Assembly: GCA_030490835.1 (NCBI GenBank)
Contig: CM059975.1
Coordinates: 33,698,133 to 33,762,132, forward strand
Length of the DNA: 64,000 nucleotides
Source of the DNA: Annona cherimola
Taxonomy: Eukaryota; Streptophyta; Magnoliopsida; Magnoliales; Annonaceae
Direction: 5' to 3'
Both the position numbers and the translations under genes were made by a program. Within the stretch, counting starts at the first letter, position 1. Every line of letters starts with the position of its first letter. This document shows positions 10,701 through 19,219 of this stretch, in pieces. The notes under the pieces are model-generated. The model did no database searches and was not told where the DNA came from. It saw only the letters and a list, made by a program, of their open reading frames with translations.

Positions 10701-12247
10701 ATATAAAACATATGTAAAAAAGGGAATTGATTCGGTGCATACAGCTGCATGGTGCAGTCCATTGTAAATGAGCCCCATTTGATCATAAAATCATAATCTA
10801 TCCTATACATTGTATTTAAAATTATTTGTTTTAGTAGCATACCAATTTCCATCCAATTTGAATGTGTATACGTCCCATCTAAAAAGGTCACAAAATCAAC
10901 GTAATGAAATAGTTTGATCTAAATAACATTTTAAAGTTGTATTTTCAACATAAATCATCTAAGACAATTCTTATGTGGATGAATTACTATATAAAGTAGA
11001 ATTTAAATGTATGCGGCCCTATTTTATGGTGGACTACACCACAACTATGGCACAATCCAACTGCATTGGAACATATCTCAAAAAAAATATATATATATGC
11101 CCAAAATGAGACAATTACATGAGTACAGGAGTTATCATTGTTGTTTGACAAGGGAAAAAAGGTTAAAAAGTGAGGTTTCATGCGATACTTTACAAAAATG
11201 TTTACATCTCTGATATGGTGGATGGAGTGGAGATATATCAATAATATTAGATGAAGGGCATGTTTGGCTTCACATAAAAGTTGTCAAACAAAAACTTATC
11301 AATTTAAAACTTTTTACTCTCTACAACTATCCTATTTTTAAATTATTTTTCATCTTCCTATACAACTACTCTACTTTTCAACAATTTCTACACAACTACA
11401 CATACAACTAACCTATTTATTTTAACTTTATTCTCTTTACTCCTCACATTACCCTATTATATCACATTATTTTCTCCTACTTCAAATTACTTTATACTAA
11501 AAACTTATCATCCTGAAATTTTATCACTTCCCAAATACACCCCAAAAAAAAGGTGAGTTTCCTGTGAGATAATTTATCAGCCACATTCCAAATCTGTATA
11601 ATTGAAGATGATGTCAATAAAGAAAGCAATACTTGTTTTGATCTTCAAATGCTTTTGAACAGCAGTGACTCTGGACCATTCAATAAAACAATGTGTATTT
11701 GATGGTCACTTGCGCAGTTAAGCTATGTCCAAATGATTGTGACATTTGCAATTCTTGCTATTCTCCATGGTTGCCATAAATTTTAATTACTGCAGGGCCT
11801 CCAGCCTTCTCTCTGAATGTGGCATGTCAGGATTCATCATAAGTGCCTTTTCCATCCAGTTACACCCATTTATCTTTTGGGAACTGAAATTTTGTTGCCA
11901 CTTTCTTATACATGACCCTACCCCGGGAAATTTTTTCTTTTGGTAGAAATAGAGAATGGGAATTAAAACTAACTTGATGATGTGATTCTTTTTGGGTTTT
12001 TTCCTTTCTTACTTCTCAAATCATGGCTATTGCCTTTGTTTTGAATTTGCGGAGCCTGTTTGTTTTGTGATTGTTTCAGGGTATGATAGCAGGCCATGCA
12101 TATTATTTCCTGGAAGATGTATATCCAAGGATGTCAGGTCGTCGCCCACTCAAGACTCCTTCATTTATCAAATCACTGTTTGCTGATGACACTGTTGTGG
12201 TTGCACGCCCAGCGGATGTGAGATTTGCTCCTCCACACCAAGATTAA
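1793..12247 (+). CDS. DER2: Derlin-2-type ER membrane protein, 3' five exons (first exon off-window)
   Basis: Derlins are rhomboid-related multi-pass ER membrane proteins that act in retrotranslocation of misfolded proteins (ERAD). Exons read from the sequence: 1793-1892, 8722-8936, 9117-9200, 9623-9676 and 12080-12247 (TAA stop). All join in frame, and each internal intron is GT...AG. They give 206 residues; the usual length is about 240-250, so roughly 35 N-terminal residues (start and first membrane segment) lie upstream of base 1. Visible hallmarks: the derlin W-R motif in [11 protein letters not shown] (exon 1793), the very conserved [20 protein letters not shown] (exon 8722), [31 protein letters not shown] (exon 9117) and [14 protein letters not shown] near the C terminus. 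The tail FAPPHQD matches plant Der2-type ends. No frameshift or stop is present, so the gene looks intact. Its introns, 6829 bp (1893-8721) and 2403 bp (9677-12079), are swollen by transposable elements. The Der2 rather than Der1 assignment rests on remembered family sequences. Confidence 0.95.
2041..2100 (+). repeat. Direct repeat, copy 1 (partner 4300-4358)
   Basis: About 60 bp around TTGAGATGGAGATCCTAAT recurs in the same orientation at 4300-4358 with scattered mismatches. The pair encloses 2.2 kb of the large Derlin intron. It may be the ends of an old element or a segmental duplication; I cannot tell which. Confidence 0.6.
2593..2883 (+). mobile_element. Tourist-like MITE, family A, copy 2
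   Basis: Ends GGGTGTGTTTGGG and CAAACACCCCC form terminal inverted repeats. TAA stands on both sides, a 3-bp duplication of the kind PIF/Harbinger (Tourist) elements make. Opposite orientation to the copies at 972, 10180 and 11256, so the host transcript carries both strands of this family. Confidence 0.85.
4300..4358 (+). repeat. Direct repeat, copy 2 (partner 2041-2100)
   Basis: Same orientation as the copy at 2041, sharing TTGAGATGGAGATCCTAAT and a following CACAA-ATAAAA stretch. Immediately inside it on the minus strand is an open frame at 4067-4342 with no domain I recognise. Confidence 0.6.
5076..5312 (-). pseudogene. Lysine/glutamate-rich open frame at the inner edge of the Mutator-like element
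   Basis: A 78-codon minus-strand frame whose C-terminal half is strongly charged ([20 protein letters not shown]). It follows the BELL fragment but does not look like BELL sequence, so it may derive from a second captured gene. It is too short and simple to identify. Confidence 0.35.
5219..5763 (-). pseudogene. Captured fragment of a BEL1-like (BELL/TALE) homeodomain gene
   Basis: Read on the minus strand, the frame at 5219-5560 contains [10 protein letters not shown] then [16 protein letters not shown] (about 5339-5386). This is the SKY-box start of the BELL domain found before the homeodomain in BEL1-like transcription factors. Upstream in another frame (5527-5763) is [10 protein letters not shown], a slightly changed form of the GLSLSLSS motif that precedes it in these proteins. 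The rest of the BELL domain and the homeodomain are absent. Frames are broken between the motifs, and the piece lies wholly inside inverted Mutator-like arms, antisense to Derlin. It is therefore a transduplicated gene fragment, not a functional gene. Family identification is from the two ordered motifs. Confidence 0.8.
5946..6563 (-). pseudogene. Possible N-terminal part of the captured fragment inside the Mutator-like element
   Basis: Two adjacent minus-strand open frames (6267-6563 and 5946-6263) are rich in Ser, Pro, His and Asn (for example [17 protein letters not shown]), the low-complexity composition usual for BEL1-like N-terminal regions. They lie upstream of, and in the same orientation as, the SKY-box fragment. 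The first extends into the right inverted arm. No domain is recognisable, so continuity with the BELL fragment is an inference. Confidence 0.4.
6775..6900. repeat. Single arm of a Mutator-like terminal repeat
   Basis: This stretch (GTAGTCATATATGAAAATAG … GGTGATGTTTGGAATTAGCC) resembles the terminal arms at 16698-16790/17900-17992 and 44848-44950/48415-48530. No partner arm was found nearby, so it appears to be a remnant. Confidence 0.5.
7749..8034 (+). mobile_element. Tourist-like MITE, family A, copy 3
   Basis: Termini GATTGTGTTTGG and CCGAACACACCC. Internal strings GGGGTAATGATGAGGAGTAAAG and GTTAAAATAAATAGATTAG match the copy at 2593 in the same orientation. Lies in the 6.8-kb Derlin intron. 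Confidence 0.8.
9872..10107 (+). repeat. Perfect 118-bp tandem duplication in a Derlin intron
   Basis: Bases 9872-9989 are repeated without a mismatch at 9990-10107, beginning GCCCATCATGGTGCATTAGC. Absence of mismatches implies a recent duplication, or an assembly artefact. It lies 195 bp downstream of the exon ending at 9676 and changes no coding sequence. Confidence 0.95.
10180..10470 (-). mobile_element. Tourist-like MITE, family A, copy 4
   Basis: The best-preserved termini of the family: GGGTGTGTTTG at the left and CAAACACACCC at the right, perfect inverted repeats for 11 bp. Located in the 2.4-kb Derlin intron directly after the 118-bp duplication. Confidence 0.85.
10733..11064 (+). 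mobile_element. MITE, family B, copy 1
   Basis: Begins CGGTGCATACAGCTGCATGG and ends near CACAACTATGGCACAATCC. The interior contains family strings ATTGTATTTAAAATTATTTG and AAAATCAACGTAATGAAATAG, shared with copies at 39673, 41903, 56491 and 61748. Non-coding. Confidence 0.7.
11256..11543 (-). mobile_element. Tourist-like MITE, family A, copy 5
   Basis: Termini GGGCATGTTTGGC and CCAAATACACCCC; interior CTACTTTTCAACAATTTCTACACAACTAC matches copy 4 over most of its length. It is the fifth copy of one family inside a single host gene. Confidence 0.8.
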
Positions 12248-12530
12248 CTAAGCAAGGGGGAGGGAGAGATTTCTGCAGTGACTTTCAACTGGTAAAGGCC
12301 AATGCTGTTGAGGACTTTGTCAGCTTCACGGGTTCAGCAACATTATTGATACACTACTTTTTCTGGTTTAACACAGAATAATCACAATCTTCAATTTGTA
12401 TCTCATATAGATTTGAGTTCTTAGGACTAAGTCTGAATAGTTTTCTCAAGAATAGTTTACTCCTTGATCTCCATGCTTTCATTGTAATATCTCACCTTAT
12501 AATCAATGTGAATATGGATGGTGAGTGATT
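12248..12530 (+). other. Derlin 3' untranslated region (approximate)
   Basis: Non-coding sequence after the TAA at 12245-12247. TTGTAATATC (about 12481) and ATAATCAATG (about 12499) are plausible near-upstream polyadenylation elements, but the exact cleavage site cannot be read. A canonical AATAAAG occurs only at about 13111. Confidence 0.4.
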
Positions 12531-14370
12531 GTTCTTGTTTATATGCCTTTTTCCTAGGCTAAAGGCTGCAAGTGAGCTTTCATTGTAAGTGTGGATCTTT
12601 TTGGGCTAATGCCTTCTCACGCGGAAGTGGAAATGATTTACTTTCAGCTTTAAACAATGCCCCCAAACTCTCTTTTGGGTCCCTTTTTTGATACGAAGCC
12701 TGGAAGCTAGTAAACAGGTTCATCCGGAACAGGACACAACCAGCTTTGCATAAAACATCTATTCGTTTCTTTGTATTTTAGCAAACGTCTTCAAATCATC
12801 AACATTATCTCTATCTCTATTCATGTTAGGGTTTGGTTGGGGAAAAGGAAATGTAAATAAAGGTATGTCGATCATAAGGTATGAAATTGAGTTGGGTCAG
12901 ATGAACAGGTGAGAGCCGGCTTGTCGAAGACGAGAAATTTTCTCAGCAATCTTCATTAAGGCTGCAGCAGCCTTGCACGGCCTTGTTCTGTGTTCTCTAC
13001 TCATTTGGACTTGTTCTTTCAAGGACTTATTGTATCTATTTTATCTTATGCGGTTTCTTTGGTCCTTTCATCCCTGTCGGTTTGTTATGCACGCATATGT
13101 GATATGAAAGAATAAAGTCTTAATCAGGTTGTCTGCATCGAAAGAAAATAAAAGACCAGAAAATACAAATCCACCCACCTATGAAGAAAAATCAATATTT
13201 TGATCTTTTAACAAGGAACCAAAAACAAGGAACCAAAACTTGGTACTAAACTCTTTCTTGTTATAAAATTTTATTATATTGCTGAACTTCATTGCAAATT
13301 CTTAATTGTGTTGCAATTAATCATAGCTTCTGATTCCAAACGATATTTCGAACGGGCGTATAAAAGACCTTAAAAGTCTCCCCTTGGCTTCAAGTCTCAA
13401 GTGCCTCGATTCATGGATATATTATGATCTATCCTTTTTATTAAAAATTATTGGGAAATACTTCTAAGGTGTGACTCTATTTTGGCCCACCTTGATGATT
13501 AAATAGAAATCTATATGATCTTTTTAACATCATTGATTTTATTATGGTATCAAAAATCACTGCAACGGAAGTCTTGGGTGGGTCATGTTCTGCTTCTAAA
13601 TATATACGTAAAGGACAATATGAAAATACTCAAGATTCATCCATACCTACATTAGAATGCTACAATGATTCAAGAAATCATTCGTCTACATAGGAAGACT
13701 ATTTCGGGAGGTATAAATTTTGACTAGAAAACCTTGACGTCGATACGTTAGTCGAACAATTTTATTGCGTTGATCACATACGGCCCATACAAATGTTTGA
13801 TTTGATCGAAGTTTGATTTCCTAGTCAAACATAGGGCTCTAAATGGAATAATAAGGGGAGTAGATTTTATATAATTGTTAAGGTGGACCCAAAATGGAAT
13901 AGCCTCATTCAAATTCTCAATATTTCCTTTTTTTATTTTACTACTATGTTGTTTTTTATCATTTGCTTCATGATTTTTTTTTTCTTTCCCTTTATCTTTG
14001 CAGGGCTTTCCATACCATATTCTCTTTTCTATCATCCAACGATCAACTTGCTATTAATTCCAGTTTGACTTACTTGATTGAGAATTGGCCCAAATATCCT
14101 AATCTCGGCTACTAAGTTCCTTTCGTAATGTTTCCTTTTCTTTTCTCTTTGTTCTTCGTCTTTTAAAAAAGCAAATCTTATTGGCTGGCTTAGAGATTGA
14201 AGGAATCAGACAACCGGTCTACATCGTCAACTGAGCAACTGTATTTAATTGGGTGAATGATTTCCAAAGACAAACTACAAAGAATAACCCCATTTTTTTA
14301 ATTTTACTTTTTTTAAATTTATTTTTGGAAAATGGGGTCGCGGGTTTGGCAACCGAATATTACTATTTCA
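12531..14370. other. Intergenic, no gene recognised
   Basis: AT-rich sequence without a convincing frame. Around 13463-13560 there is a partial family-B MITE (GGCCCACCTTGATGATTAAATAG) similar to 60483-60690. The rest shows nothing I can name. Confidence 0.5.
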
Positions 14371-14383
14371 ATTTTCAGAGCAT

Positions 14384-14632
14384 ATGCAGGTACAAGACGA
14401 CAAGCTTTCCTTCCTTGCCCACCCTCGTCTGAAACGCATCTTTCCTTTCAGCCACCCAAAATTCCTCAACCACTCACCACTCTCTATTGACCGTGGAATT
14501 CCACGCCACACAAGAAAAAGAAATTTTCATGGCTGCCAAAACCTCCACGCCATCCTCCATCTACAAACTCCAATCCTGTTCTCCTTACCTCCCGCTACTG
14601 TTATACATTTATATTTATATTTTGAATTATGA
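14384..14632 (+). pseudogene. Possible truncated 5' gene fragment
   Basis: A less AT-rich block of about 200 bp stands out from its surroundings. An ATG in good context at 14529 starts MAAKTSTPSSIYKLQSCS, the look of a plant N terminus, but after about 25 codons the sequence collapses into AT-rich repeat and stops. No domain is visible and no downstream exon was found. It could be a stranded first exon or chance. Confidence 0.25.
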
Positions 14633-15113
14633 GTAAAAAAAAAAATCTTCACGGTACAATAAATTTTAAATTACCACAATATAACAGTCGTTATGAGTAT
14701 TTGTAAAACAGGGCTATTTGCGTTGCCGCTTCTTGGTTTTAGGATTTTTCAAATTTTATCCAGAATTACTGATTTTATAGCGCTGTTTTAATTGATCGAA
14801 CTTTATACTTCTGCGTAACCAATTTTTTATTAGATCTCGTTTCACATGAAGGCATCATAACAAATTTGGTTTTCCATTGGAAACCTGTCAGATGTTGCGG
14901 CCAAAGACCCAAATTTTGTACATGCACGATTGAAATATAAGCTGCAAGCTGCATTTACTCCTAATTTACTCTTCGCAATCAATGCATTCTCTGGATGCAT
15001 TTTAGGGTCAGTTGGGTAAAATTCGCACTTTTCCCAAATACCTATTAATATAGTTTAACATCTGAAACTATATTTCTTTTTCTTTCTAATCATTGTAGTT
15101 ATTTTATTATATT

Positions 15114-15632
15114 ATGGATGTATTTAGATAAAATAAAAACTTTTTAAGCCAAACTTTCCGTTTAATGCACTCGGGTGCATTAACCCTTAATGAACTCGAA
15201 CGTATTTCACCCATTTTTTTTATTTTTTTTAAATTTTTTTATGAAGTAAGTCTATTTAACATATGTATCAATTTTTAACATATTTTGGAGATTTTTAGAT
15301 TTTTTTTAGACTTTTAAAAACCACGCACTAATTTTTAAAAATTCAAAAAAAATTTAAAAACTCCAAAATTGATAAAAATTAATACACATATTAAATATAC
15401 TTATATTAACAATTATGTAAAAAAATTTTAAAAAATAGAAAAATGCACCCAAGTGCATGCGATTTCAGCCCTTTTATAACTATACTATTTTTTAATTATT
15501 TATTCAAATCTTTCAGTATAATTATCTTAATTTTTAATTATTTATAACTTATTTATTTCAATTTATTCTCTTTACTTTTTATCATTATTATGTAATATTA
15601 CATCATTTTCCGCGATTTCAACACACCCACGT
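15114..15632 (-). mobile_element. Family-A MITE split by a foldback MITE
   Basis: The left part (15114 to about 15160) and right part (about 15466-15632, TAACTATACTATTTTTTAATTATT … ATTCTCTTTACTTTTTATCATTATT) together match the family-A interior. The middle is a different element (next entry). This gives an insertion order: family A first, foldback second. Confidence 0.6.
15160..15465. mobile_element. Foldback Mutator-like MITE, family F, copy 1
   Basis: Outer ends ATGCACTCGGGTGCATTA and AATGCACCCAAGTGCAT are inverted. The interior is self-complementary around CTAATTTTTAAAAATTCAAA, with arms such as ATTTAACATATGTATCAATT facing AATTAATACACATATTAAAT. Non-coding hairpin. Confidence 0.7.
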
Positions 15633-15987
15633 TTTCGATTTATAAAAAATTTTCCAACAAATATATCTACACATTTTTCCCCTCCTACCAAACTGACCCA
15701 TGGACATACATAATTTTCTTCTCGACACCAAATTAATTTTAAATTAAGTGGTAAGTACAAATTAAATCCCTGGAAAATTAAGCCTGTGGTCTGATAATTT
15801 ACAAACGATACAAGCATTTAACCTCCAAAAAAATTCAGGAAAAAGAAGGAGAAAAGGAGAGCTAGATTTCTTGATTCGAAGAATAATACATGCATGGGCG
15901 TACGCACGCGTGCACGCAGGCACGCTCGCGCCCATGGAAAAAATGGGCTGCGGGAATTGCGTACGCACCAACCAAAACTAGGTTAGA

Positions 15988-16356
15988 CTACGTGCACTGG
16001 GGAAGGACGAAGGCTGGCGCGGAGGCCATCTTCTGATGCGGGAAAGGTGCCGCCGGATGCTGCCACGATCGGAAGCTGGGTTTTCCCAGCGCCGTGGCGG
16101 CCGAAGATGCCTGCCGATCTTGATGCGATGACGAGTCCTCCTGGGCCTGGCGCGAAGAAGCGCTGATGAATGGGTCTTCCTCCGGCTCCATCACCGGCGA
16201 CAGCAGGGGTATTGCGATCTTCCACCCGGATGCGTAGCTGGACGGCGGAGCCACCTGGATCGATGCCGGCGCGCGGTTCTGAAGCCTACTGCTGGTGCCT
16301 GGGCGGCACATGGGCTTGCCGGCGCAGGAATTCTTGGGGGAGAAGGAATCGGCCAT
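15988..16356 (-). CDS. Small plant protein of unknown function (122 aa), intronless
   Basis: A GC-rich single-exon frame in an AT-rich region, starting ATG at 16356 and ending TAG at 15988-15990. The protein is Ser/Pro/Ala-rich and soluble-looking, with no signal peptide or membrane segment. Conserved-looking blocks are ASGWKIAIPLLSP (residues 42-54) and SWQHPAAPFPHQK (97-109). I recall the WQHPAAPF signature and the W-K-I-x-x-P-L-L-S-P block from a family of uncharacterised small plant proteins; no activity is known to me. The start is supported by a TATA box 110 bp upstream and by the N-terminal MADSFSPKNSC, typical of that family. An upstream ATG at 16448 opens an out-of-frame reading frame overlapping the CDS, which could reduce translation. 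A 1.3-kb Mutator-like element begins about 340 bp upstream of the start codon. Confidence 0.75.
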   Translation of the reverse strand: MADSFSPKNSCAGKPMCRPGTSSRLQNRAPASIQVAPPSSYASGWKIAIPLLSPVMEPEEDPFISASSRQAQEDSSSHQDRQASSAATALGKPSFRSWQHPAAPFPHQKMASAPAFVLPQCT

Positions 16357-16465
16357 GAGCGAGTTGTTGGATGATTGGAGAGAAGAAATGGTTGTGCTTG
16401 GGCGTGGAATCTTTTTCGCTTGGTTTGATCAGAAGCCGAGCGGAGCATGGCAAGAGCAGGTGTAG

Positions 16466-16479
16466 GTTTTATTTATAGA
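16466..16479 (-). promoter_or_regulatory. TATA box of the 122-aa gene
   Basis: On the minus strand the sequence reads CTATAAATAAAACC, a textbook plant TATA box, about 110 bp before the ATG at 16356. Initiation would fall near 16435-16445. In that case the upstream ATG at 16448 may lie at or just before the start of the mRNA, so whether it is transcribed is uncertain. Confidence 0.7.
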
Positions 16480-16697
16480 GAACCAGAGAGATGTGTTGGG
16501 ATGAGATGAGCTGGGCTGGATTCGTGTGGTCAGCACATGCACATGCAGTCTTCGCAGATCCAGATGGAATGGGTGGGAGACTGCGAGTGGTCAAAGAGAC
16601 AACAGCAGTACAGTGGAGCCTGTTGTGAGGATAATCGCGCGAGTACAGGTGAAACGAGATTGATTGCTTAGAGATTGAGAGGCTTGATTTTTCAAAT

Positions 16698-17992
16698 GGG
16701 TTCCTTATAAATATAACCATAACTTACACTTATATTTATAAATATGGTCACATATATATAAAAATTCCATAAATGAGTAGTAGCTATGCTTTTATTATAT
16801 TTAGTTGTCTCACATGAAAATGTAGGAATAAATTTTCATATATTTACTTAGGTTATTTCAAATATACACGTTACCTTTGTCCTTAATTATAAATATACCT
16901 ATTAAGTTTGGAAACTTTCACATATACCCACTAAGTATTTTATTAATTTCAAATATACTCAATATGGCAGTTAGAAGTGTTTAATAATTTTAAAATTCCA
17001 AAATATCCTTGATTGATCCGGCATTCATTAACATTGGTGTCATGTTTGGACTATTAGAACTCATTTCATCTAGCTTCTTTCTCAAGTTGGATTGGTTTTC
17101 ATTATACCGATTAACTTCTGCTATAGTTAAATGATTATTATTATTAAATAATAAGAGACATTTTAGATATTTTCTATGATGAACAACACTGATTTTTTAT
17201 TGTGTTTGACGAAATGGATATGGGAGAAATTTCACTTATACTAAGTGGGTATATATAAAAGTTTTCAAACTTAGTGAATATTTTTTGTAATTAAGGGCAA
17301 AGGTAGTGGGTATATTTGAATTTAATCCTATTTACTTTTATGATATATAACTTGTCTCGTGTGGAAAAATTAGTGAAAGTTTTCCTATGTTTAGATTATA
17401 ACTTCATATGGACTTGTAAGAGATAGAATTTTAAGTATAATTAATATTTTTTTGAGTAAGCAAGTGCTTCTTCTCTCTTTGTGCAATTAAAGATATTCTT
17501 AATTTGTCCAACAAAATGGTTTTTCTTTAGCTACTTTGTCATATTGGGGTTTTTAACCCCACCAAGATTGGTTGTTGTGACATCTTGAAATCGACATATT
17601 ATATGACAATGCTATTAGGTTCTATTAACTATAGAACCTAATAAAGTCTTTTAAAATGACAAAATTTCTTTTATCATTTATCTTAAAAGGGACAATGTAT
17701 GCAAATAGGAATGGTCAAATCCGCTTTCACTTTATGTTTTCATATCATTTCTTTGATTTTTTTTATATCTAATTAGAACTCTTTGAATTTTTTTTTATAT
17801 CTAATTAGAACATCTTCTTTTTACTTATACTAGAGATAATATCGTGACTCCACATCACTTTTATCTTCAATTTCAACAGTGTTATCATATTAGAATTTAG
17901 GATAAAATATATAGTCATCTGTATCATTTATATAAATATATGATCATATATGTAAATATGGATATAAATTGTAGTCATATTTGGAATTAACC
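16698..17992. mobile_element. Non-autonomous Mutator-like element, 1.3 kb
   Basis: Inverted arms: left about 16698-16790 (…TTATATTTATAAATATGGTCACATATATA…) against the complement of about 17900-17992 (GGTTAATTCCAAATATGACT…TTTACATATATGATCATATA). Flanking 9-mers TTTTCAAAT (16689-16697) and TTTTGAAAT (17993-18001) differ at one base, consistent with an aged 9-bp Mutator-type target duplication. The right part (17700-17900) resembles 48220-48405. It contains the nested element below and no coding sequence. Confidence 0.75.
16850..17328. mobile_element. Nested Mutator-like MITE, 479 bp, perfect 9-bp target duplication
   Basis: TATTTACTT occurs exactly at 16841-16849 and 17329-17337. The element starts AGGTTATTTCAAATATAC and ends in the complement of GGATTAAATTCAAATATAC; the arms run about 100 bp (CACTAAGTTTG-AAACTTT and its reverse). 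It sits wholly inside the element 16698-17992, so it is the younger insertion. Confidence 0.85.
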
Positions 17993-18212
17993 TTTTGAAA
18001 TTATTAAAATTCCTTTTTGTTATTCTAAAAGGTGTTTCATTAAAATACCTTTAACGATGGCTTCAGACTTGATATATGATTAAAGGAAAAAGAGTGCATC
18101 ATGACTAGTATTCCATTGATAAAGCATTGTCCTTACGCAAACAATTAGAAATAAAATTTGGAAGGGAATCCCATTGATTAAAATCGTTACCTAAACAAGA
18201 AGAAGCAAATTG

Positions 18213-19001
18213 TTAAAAATGTGTTGCTTCATTTCTGATCCCCAGAACATTTTTGAAGGAAACCTTATCCAACTTTAATCTCATATTTTGAGATTCCTTT
18301 GCAACAACTACCATAGTAGATTGGATTTTAGCTTCCATTGCATTCCATTGGGTTTTCACCATTAATTTATCCCCATAAATACGGAGCGTAATCCTATGCA
18401 CCTATTTTTTTTTGTTTTTTTTTTAAATTTTCTTACAAAACAATTAATATAAGCATATTTAACATACCTGTCAATTTTTAATATTTTTGGATATTTTTAG
18501 ATATTTTTTTATATTTTTAAAAATCAATGGCATTTTCAATAATTTTAAATTACTAAAAATGCAACGGATTTTTAAAAATCTAAAAAAAATACCTAAAAAT
18601 ATCCAAAAATTGTAAAAATTGATAAATATGTTAAATAACCCTAGATTAACAACTTCATAAAAAAATTTTAAAAAAAACAAAAAAAAAAAGGTGCAGTGCA
18701 CCCGGGTGCATTGAGGCTCAATGCACCCGGGTGCATAGGATTACGCTCCCATAAATACAGCCATTACTTCCATCACCATTGCATCAAACACCCTTGCTCT
18801 AGTCCATTACCTAGTGACAATAGTAGCACCATCAACACTTCTAGTTAGTGAGCCAAAACTAGTAATTTGCCCATTGCCCTTCCTTCTCATGTCCACATTT
18901 ATCTTCACTATTCCAAATTCTGATTTCCTCCACCTCATTAGACTTTCCTTCATTAGCATATCATAGCACTTTAGGAGATTTGTTGCATTGTACTTATCCA
19001 A
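18213..19001 (-). pseudogene. LINE RNase H fragment, split by a MITE
   Basis: The minus-strand frame 18807-19001 contains RWRKSEFGIVKINVDMRRKG, the start of the C-terminal RNase H domain of plant L1 LINEs (K-x-N-V-D). After a stop and a foldback MITE (18383-18749), a second frame (18213-18401) gives QWNAMEAKIQSTMVVV, plausibly the rest of the domain. It is downstream of, and separate from, the RNase H at 19220-19690, so it is a second LINE tail. It is not functional. Confidence 0.65.
18383..18749. mobile_element. Foldback Mutator-like MITE, family F, copy 2, perfect 9-bp target duplication
   Basis: Perfect 20-bp inverted ends GGAGCGTAATCCTATGCACC at 18383-18402 and its complement at 18730-18749. 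CATAAATAC flanks both sides (18374-18382 and 18750-18758). Internally it is a long imperfect palindrome (…GGATATTTTTAGATATTTTT… facing …AAAAATACCTAAAAATATCC…). The 9-bp duplication identifies the foldback family as Mutator-like. Confidence 0.9.
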
Positions 19002-19219
19002 GTGTTATTTGAACTAACTCATAACATTCAGAAAATGAGGTTGTTTTAGTCTCAAATAAAGTTTGTTGCACATATGTCAAATCCTCCAACAAAACATAAT
19101 ATACATTAAGAGACTTCTACTACTTTTTTGAAGATCTATGTTTTCATATAAACCAAAATTAAGAAGAGTACAAAAAGTCCATATTCAATAGATTTACAAG
19201 AAAGTCTAGTGGTCTACTC
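19002..19219. other. LINE 3' flank, nothing recognised
   Basis: AT-rich sequence between two LINE RNase H fragments, probably the 3' untranslated tail of the L1 element at 19220-24830. No poly(A) tract or target duplication could be made out. Confidence 0.4.

Noticed and set aside
16191..16448. 85-codon frame overlapping the 122-aa gene in another frame
   Set aside because: Shadow of the GC-rich gene. Its ATG is noted only as a possible upstream start.
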